A DNA stretch of 64,000 nucleotides from Halictus rubicundus (Eukaryota; Arthropoda; Insecta; Hymenoptera; Halictidae), in contig NW_027489027.1 of NCBI RefSeq assembly GCF_050948215.1, forward strand, positions 62,001 through 126,000, read 5' to 3'. The notes beneath the pieces are model-generated. The model was not told the DNA's origin. It saw only the letters and a list, made by a program, of their open reading frames with translations, and ran no database searches. Shown piece by piece: positions 60,501 through 64,000 of the stretch (its first letter is position 1; each line of letters starts with the position of its first letter). A program made the translations under genes and the position numbers.

Positions 60501-63500
60501 TCAATCCTCTATCCTATGATCTATCCTATCCTCTATCCTATCCTCTATCCAATCCTATCCTCTATCCTATCCAATCCTCTATCTTATCCGATCATCAATC
60601 CTATCCTATCCTCTATACTATCCTATCCTCTATCCTATCCAATCCCCTATCCCATCCTCTATCCTATCCTCTATCCTATCCTCTATCCTATCCTCTATCA
60701 AATCCTCTATCCTATCCTCTATCCTATCCTATCCTCAATCCTATTCTATCCTCTATCCTATCCTCTATCCTATCCTCTATCCTATCCTATACTCTATCCT
60801 ATCCTACCCTCTACCCTATCCTATCCTCTATCCTATCCTCTATCCTATCCTATCCTCTATCGTCTCCTATCCCTTATCCTATCCAATCCCCTATCCTATC
60901 CTCTATCCTATCCTCTATCCTATCCTCTATCCTATCCTCTATCCTATCCTCTATCAAATCCTCTATACTATCCTCTATCCTATCCTATCCTCAATCCTAT
61001 TCTATCGTCTATCCTATCCTCTATCCTATCCTCTATCCTATCCTCTATCCTATCCTATCCTCTATCCTATCCTATCCCCTATCCTATCCAATCATATATC
61101 CTATCGTATCCTCTATCCTATCCTCTATCCTATCCTATCCTCTAACGTCTCCTATCCCCTATCCTATCCAATCCCCTATCCCATCCTCTATCCTATCCTA
61201 TCCTCTATCCTATCTTATTCTCAATCCTATCCTCTATCCTATTCTATCCTCTATAGTATTCAATCCCCTAACCTGTACTCTATCCTATCCTATCCTCTAT
61301 CCTATCCTATCCTCTATCCTAACCTATCCTCTATCCTATCTTATTCTCTATCCGATCCTCTATCCTATCCTATCCTCTATGCTATCCTATCCTCTATCCT
61401 ATCCTATCCTCTATCCTATCCTCTCCTCTATCCTATCCTATCCGCTATCCTATCCTATCCTCTATCCTATCCTATCCTCTATCGTATCCTATCCTCTATC
61501 CTATTCAATCCTCTATCCTATGATCTATCCTATCCTCTATCCTATCCTCTATCCAATCCTATCCTCTATCCTATCCAATCCTCTATCCTATCCTATCCTC
61601 TATCCTATCCTCCCCTCTATCCTATCCTATCCTCTATCCTATCCTATCCTCTATCGTCTCCTGTCCTCCAGCCTATCCTATCCCCTATCCTATCCTCTAT
61701 CCTATATTATCCACTATCCTATCCTATTCTCTATCCTATCCAATCCCCTATCCCATCCTCTATCCTATCCTCTATCCTATCCTCTATCCTATCCTCTATC
61801 AAATCCTCTATCCTATCCTCTATCCTATCCTATCCTCAATCCTATTCTATCCTCTATCCTATCCTCTATCCTATCCTCTATCATATCCTCTATCCTATCC
61901 TATCCTCTATCCTATCCTATCCCCTATCCTATCCAATCATATATCCTATCGTATCCTCTATCCTATCCTCTATCCTATCCTCTATCCTATCCTCTATCAT
62001 ATCCTATACTCTATCCTATCCTACCCTCTACCCTATCCTATCCTCTATCCTATCCTCTATCCTATCCTATCCTCTATCCTATCCTATCCTCTATCGTCTC
62101 CTATCCCCTATCCTATCCAATCCCCTATCCTATGCTCTATCCTAACCTATCCTCTATCCTATCTTATTCTCTATCCGATCCTCTATCCTATCCTATCCTC
62201 TATGCTATCCTATCCTCTATCCTATCCTATCCTCTATCCTATCCTCTCCTCTATCCTATCCTATCCGCTATCCTATCCTATCCTCTATCCTATCCTATCC
62301 TCTATCGTATCCTATCCTCTATCCTATTCAATCCTCTATCCTATGATCTATCCTATCCTCTATCCTATCCTCTATCCAATCCTATCCTCTATCCTATCCA
62401 ATCCTCTATCTTATCCGATCATCAATCCTATCCTATCCTCTATACTATCCTATCCTCTATCCTATCCAATCCCCTATCCCATCCTCTATCCTATCCTCTA
62501 TCCTATCCTCTATCCTATCCTCTATCAAATCCTCTATCCTATCCTCTATCCTATCCTATCCTCAATCCTATTCTATCCTCTATCCTATCCTCTATCCTAT
62601 CCTCTATCCTATCCTCTATCCTATCCTCTATCCTATCCTATCCTCTATCCTATCCTATCCCCTATCCTATCCAATCATATATCCTATCGTATCCTCTATC
62701 CTATCCTCTATCCTATCCTATCCTCTAACGTCTCCTATCCCCTATCCTATCCAATCCCCTATCCCATCCTCTATCCTATCCTATCCTCTATCCTATCTTA
62801 TTCTCAATCCTATCCTCTATCCTATTCTATCCTCTATAGTATTCAATCCCCTAACCTGTACTCTATCCTATCCTATCCTCAATCCTATCCTATCCTCAAT
62901 CCTACCCTATCCCCTATCCTACCCAATCATATATCCTATCCTATCCGCTATCCTATCCTATCCTCTATCCTATCCTATCATCTATCCTATTCTATCCTCT
63001 ATCCTAACCTATCCTCTATCCTATCCTATCCCCTATCGTATGCAATCATATATCCTATCCTATCCGCTATCCTATCCTATCCTCTATCCTATCCTATCCT
63101 CTATCCTATCCTATCCTCTATCCTATCCTATCCTCTATCCTATTCAATCCTCTATCCTATGATCTATCCTATCCTCTATCCTATCCTCTATCCAATCCTA
63201 TCCTCTATCCTATCCAATCCTCTATCTTATCCGATCCTCAATCCTATCCTATCCTCTATCCTATCCTATCCTCTATCCTATTCTATACTCTATCCTATCC
63301 TAGCCTCAATCCTATCCTATTCTCTATCCTATCCTATCCTCTATCCTATCCTATAATCTATCCTATCCTATCCTCTATAATATCGTATCCTCTATCCTAT
63401 CCTATCCTCTATCCTATCCTATCCTCTATCCTATCCTATCCTCTATCCTATCCTATCCTATATCCTATCCTATCATCTATCCTATCCTATACTCTATCCT

Positions 63501-64000
63501 ATCCTCTCCTCTATCCTATCCTATCCTCTATCCTATCCTATCCTCTATCCTATCCTATCCTCTATCGTCTCCTGTCCTCCATCCAATCCAATCCCCTATC
63601 CTATCCTCTATCCTATATTATCCACTATCCTATCCTATTCTCTATCCTATCGTAACAACTATCCTATCCTATCCTCTATCCTATCCTATCCTCTATAATA
63701 TCGTAACCTCTATCCTATCCTATCCTCTATCCTATCCTATCCTCTATCCTATCCTTTTCTCTATCCTATCCTATCCTCTACACTATCATATCCTCTATCC
63801 TCTATCCTATCCTACCCTCTACCCTATCCTATCCTCTATCCTATCCTCTATCCTATCCTATCCTCTATCCTATCCTATCCTCTATCGTCTCCTATCCCCT
63901 ATCCTATCCAATCCCCTATCCTAACCTCTATCCTAACCTATCTTCTATCCTATCTTATTCTCTATCCGATCCTCTATCCTATCCTATCCTCTATGCTATC
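57504..64000 (+). repeat. Dodecamer satellite array, right arm
   Basis: Same satellite and orientation as left of the island, starting with ~17 almost perfect dodecamers next to the LINE. An irregular patch at 57730-57790 (tccttcttctatcc, cattctttcttcaatcc) follows. Further right the array has shorter higher-order units and runs off the window end. No gene is supported. Confidence 0.97.
59090..63992 (+). repeat. Variable-length higher-order units, right arm
   Basis: The anchor ctatccgatcctc followed by ctctatgctatcc repeats with ATG at 59090, 59833, 60375, 61379, 62202 and 63993, so unit lengths are 743, 542, 1004, 823 and 1791 bp. The string gtcctccagcctatcc recurs at equivalent places near 59190, 59933 and 61668. 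Units share ordered modules but differ by whole blocks, which is the pattern left by unequal exchange out of register. Confidence 0.8.

Overview
The window looks like repeat-dense, heterochromatin-like DNA from an arthropod, most likely an insect and possibly a hymenopteran. The evidence is the mobile-element set: a Copia element whose primer-binding site matches the anticodon arm of initiator-Met tRNA, gag-less BEL/Pao derivatives (a metazoan group), a DD41D Tc1/mariner-superfamily transposase, and an R1-clade LINE. I see no host housekeeping gene, rRNA or tRNA gene. The species is not determinable from the sequence alone.

Layout. About 44 kb (1-23978, 24546-38065, 57504-64000) is one satellite, always in the same orientation. 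It is built from a 7-bp module CTATCCT and a 5-bp module ATCCT, most often joined as the 12-mer CTATCCTATCCT. The + strand is almost free of G, and its complement reads AGGATAGGATAG. Point variants define long higher-order repeats: an exact 2850-bp tandem step near 4.5-10.3 kb, ~3.53-kb units near 15.9-21 kb with another copy near 25 kb, 2120-bp units near 34.8-38 kb, and 0.5-1.8-kb units in the right arm. The + strand of the canonical array has no stop codon, which produces long open frames that I do not regard as genes. One 0.57-kb retroposed insert (23979-24545) interrupts the left array. It ends in poly(A) on the minus strand and has a 17-18 bp target duplication that can be read by comparison with an empty paralogous site.

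The island 38066-57503 is a nest of broken mobile elements. From left to right: a Copia fragment (-); the 3' part of a small F-box gene (-); a gag-less BEL/Pao element (-) with one LTR; a Copia 3' end with LTR (+); a 5'-truncated DD41D transposon (+); an intact-looking 137-codon F-box gene with a TATA box (+); and a full-length but decayed Copia (+). This Copia carries two solo LTRs and a deleted BEL copy inside it. It is followed by a second copy of the DD41D 5' flank, a solo LTR with TATA, initiator and poly(A) signals, a third F-box relic, and an R1-clade LINE (-) whose 5' end abuts the satellite and whose reverse transcriptase is missing.

The DD41D / F-box / Copia order repeats with a period of 8614 bp (44287 and 52901 are equivalent points). 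The F-box/Copia junction also exists in inverted orientation at 39383/39384. The island therefore grew both by nested insertion and by segmental duplication. All recognised pol genes are interrupted; the F-box gene at 45971-46384 is the only non-satellite frame that looks uninterrupted. The least explained item is this small F-box family: three copies within 15 kb, all embedded among retroelements.
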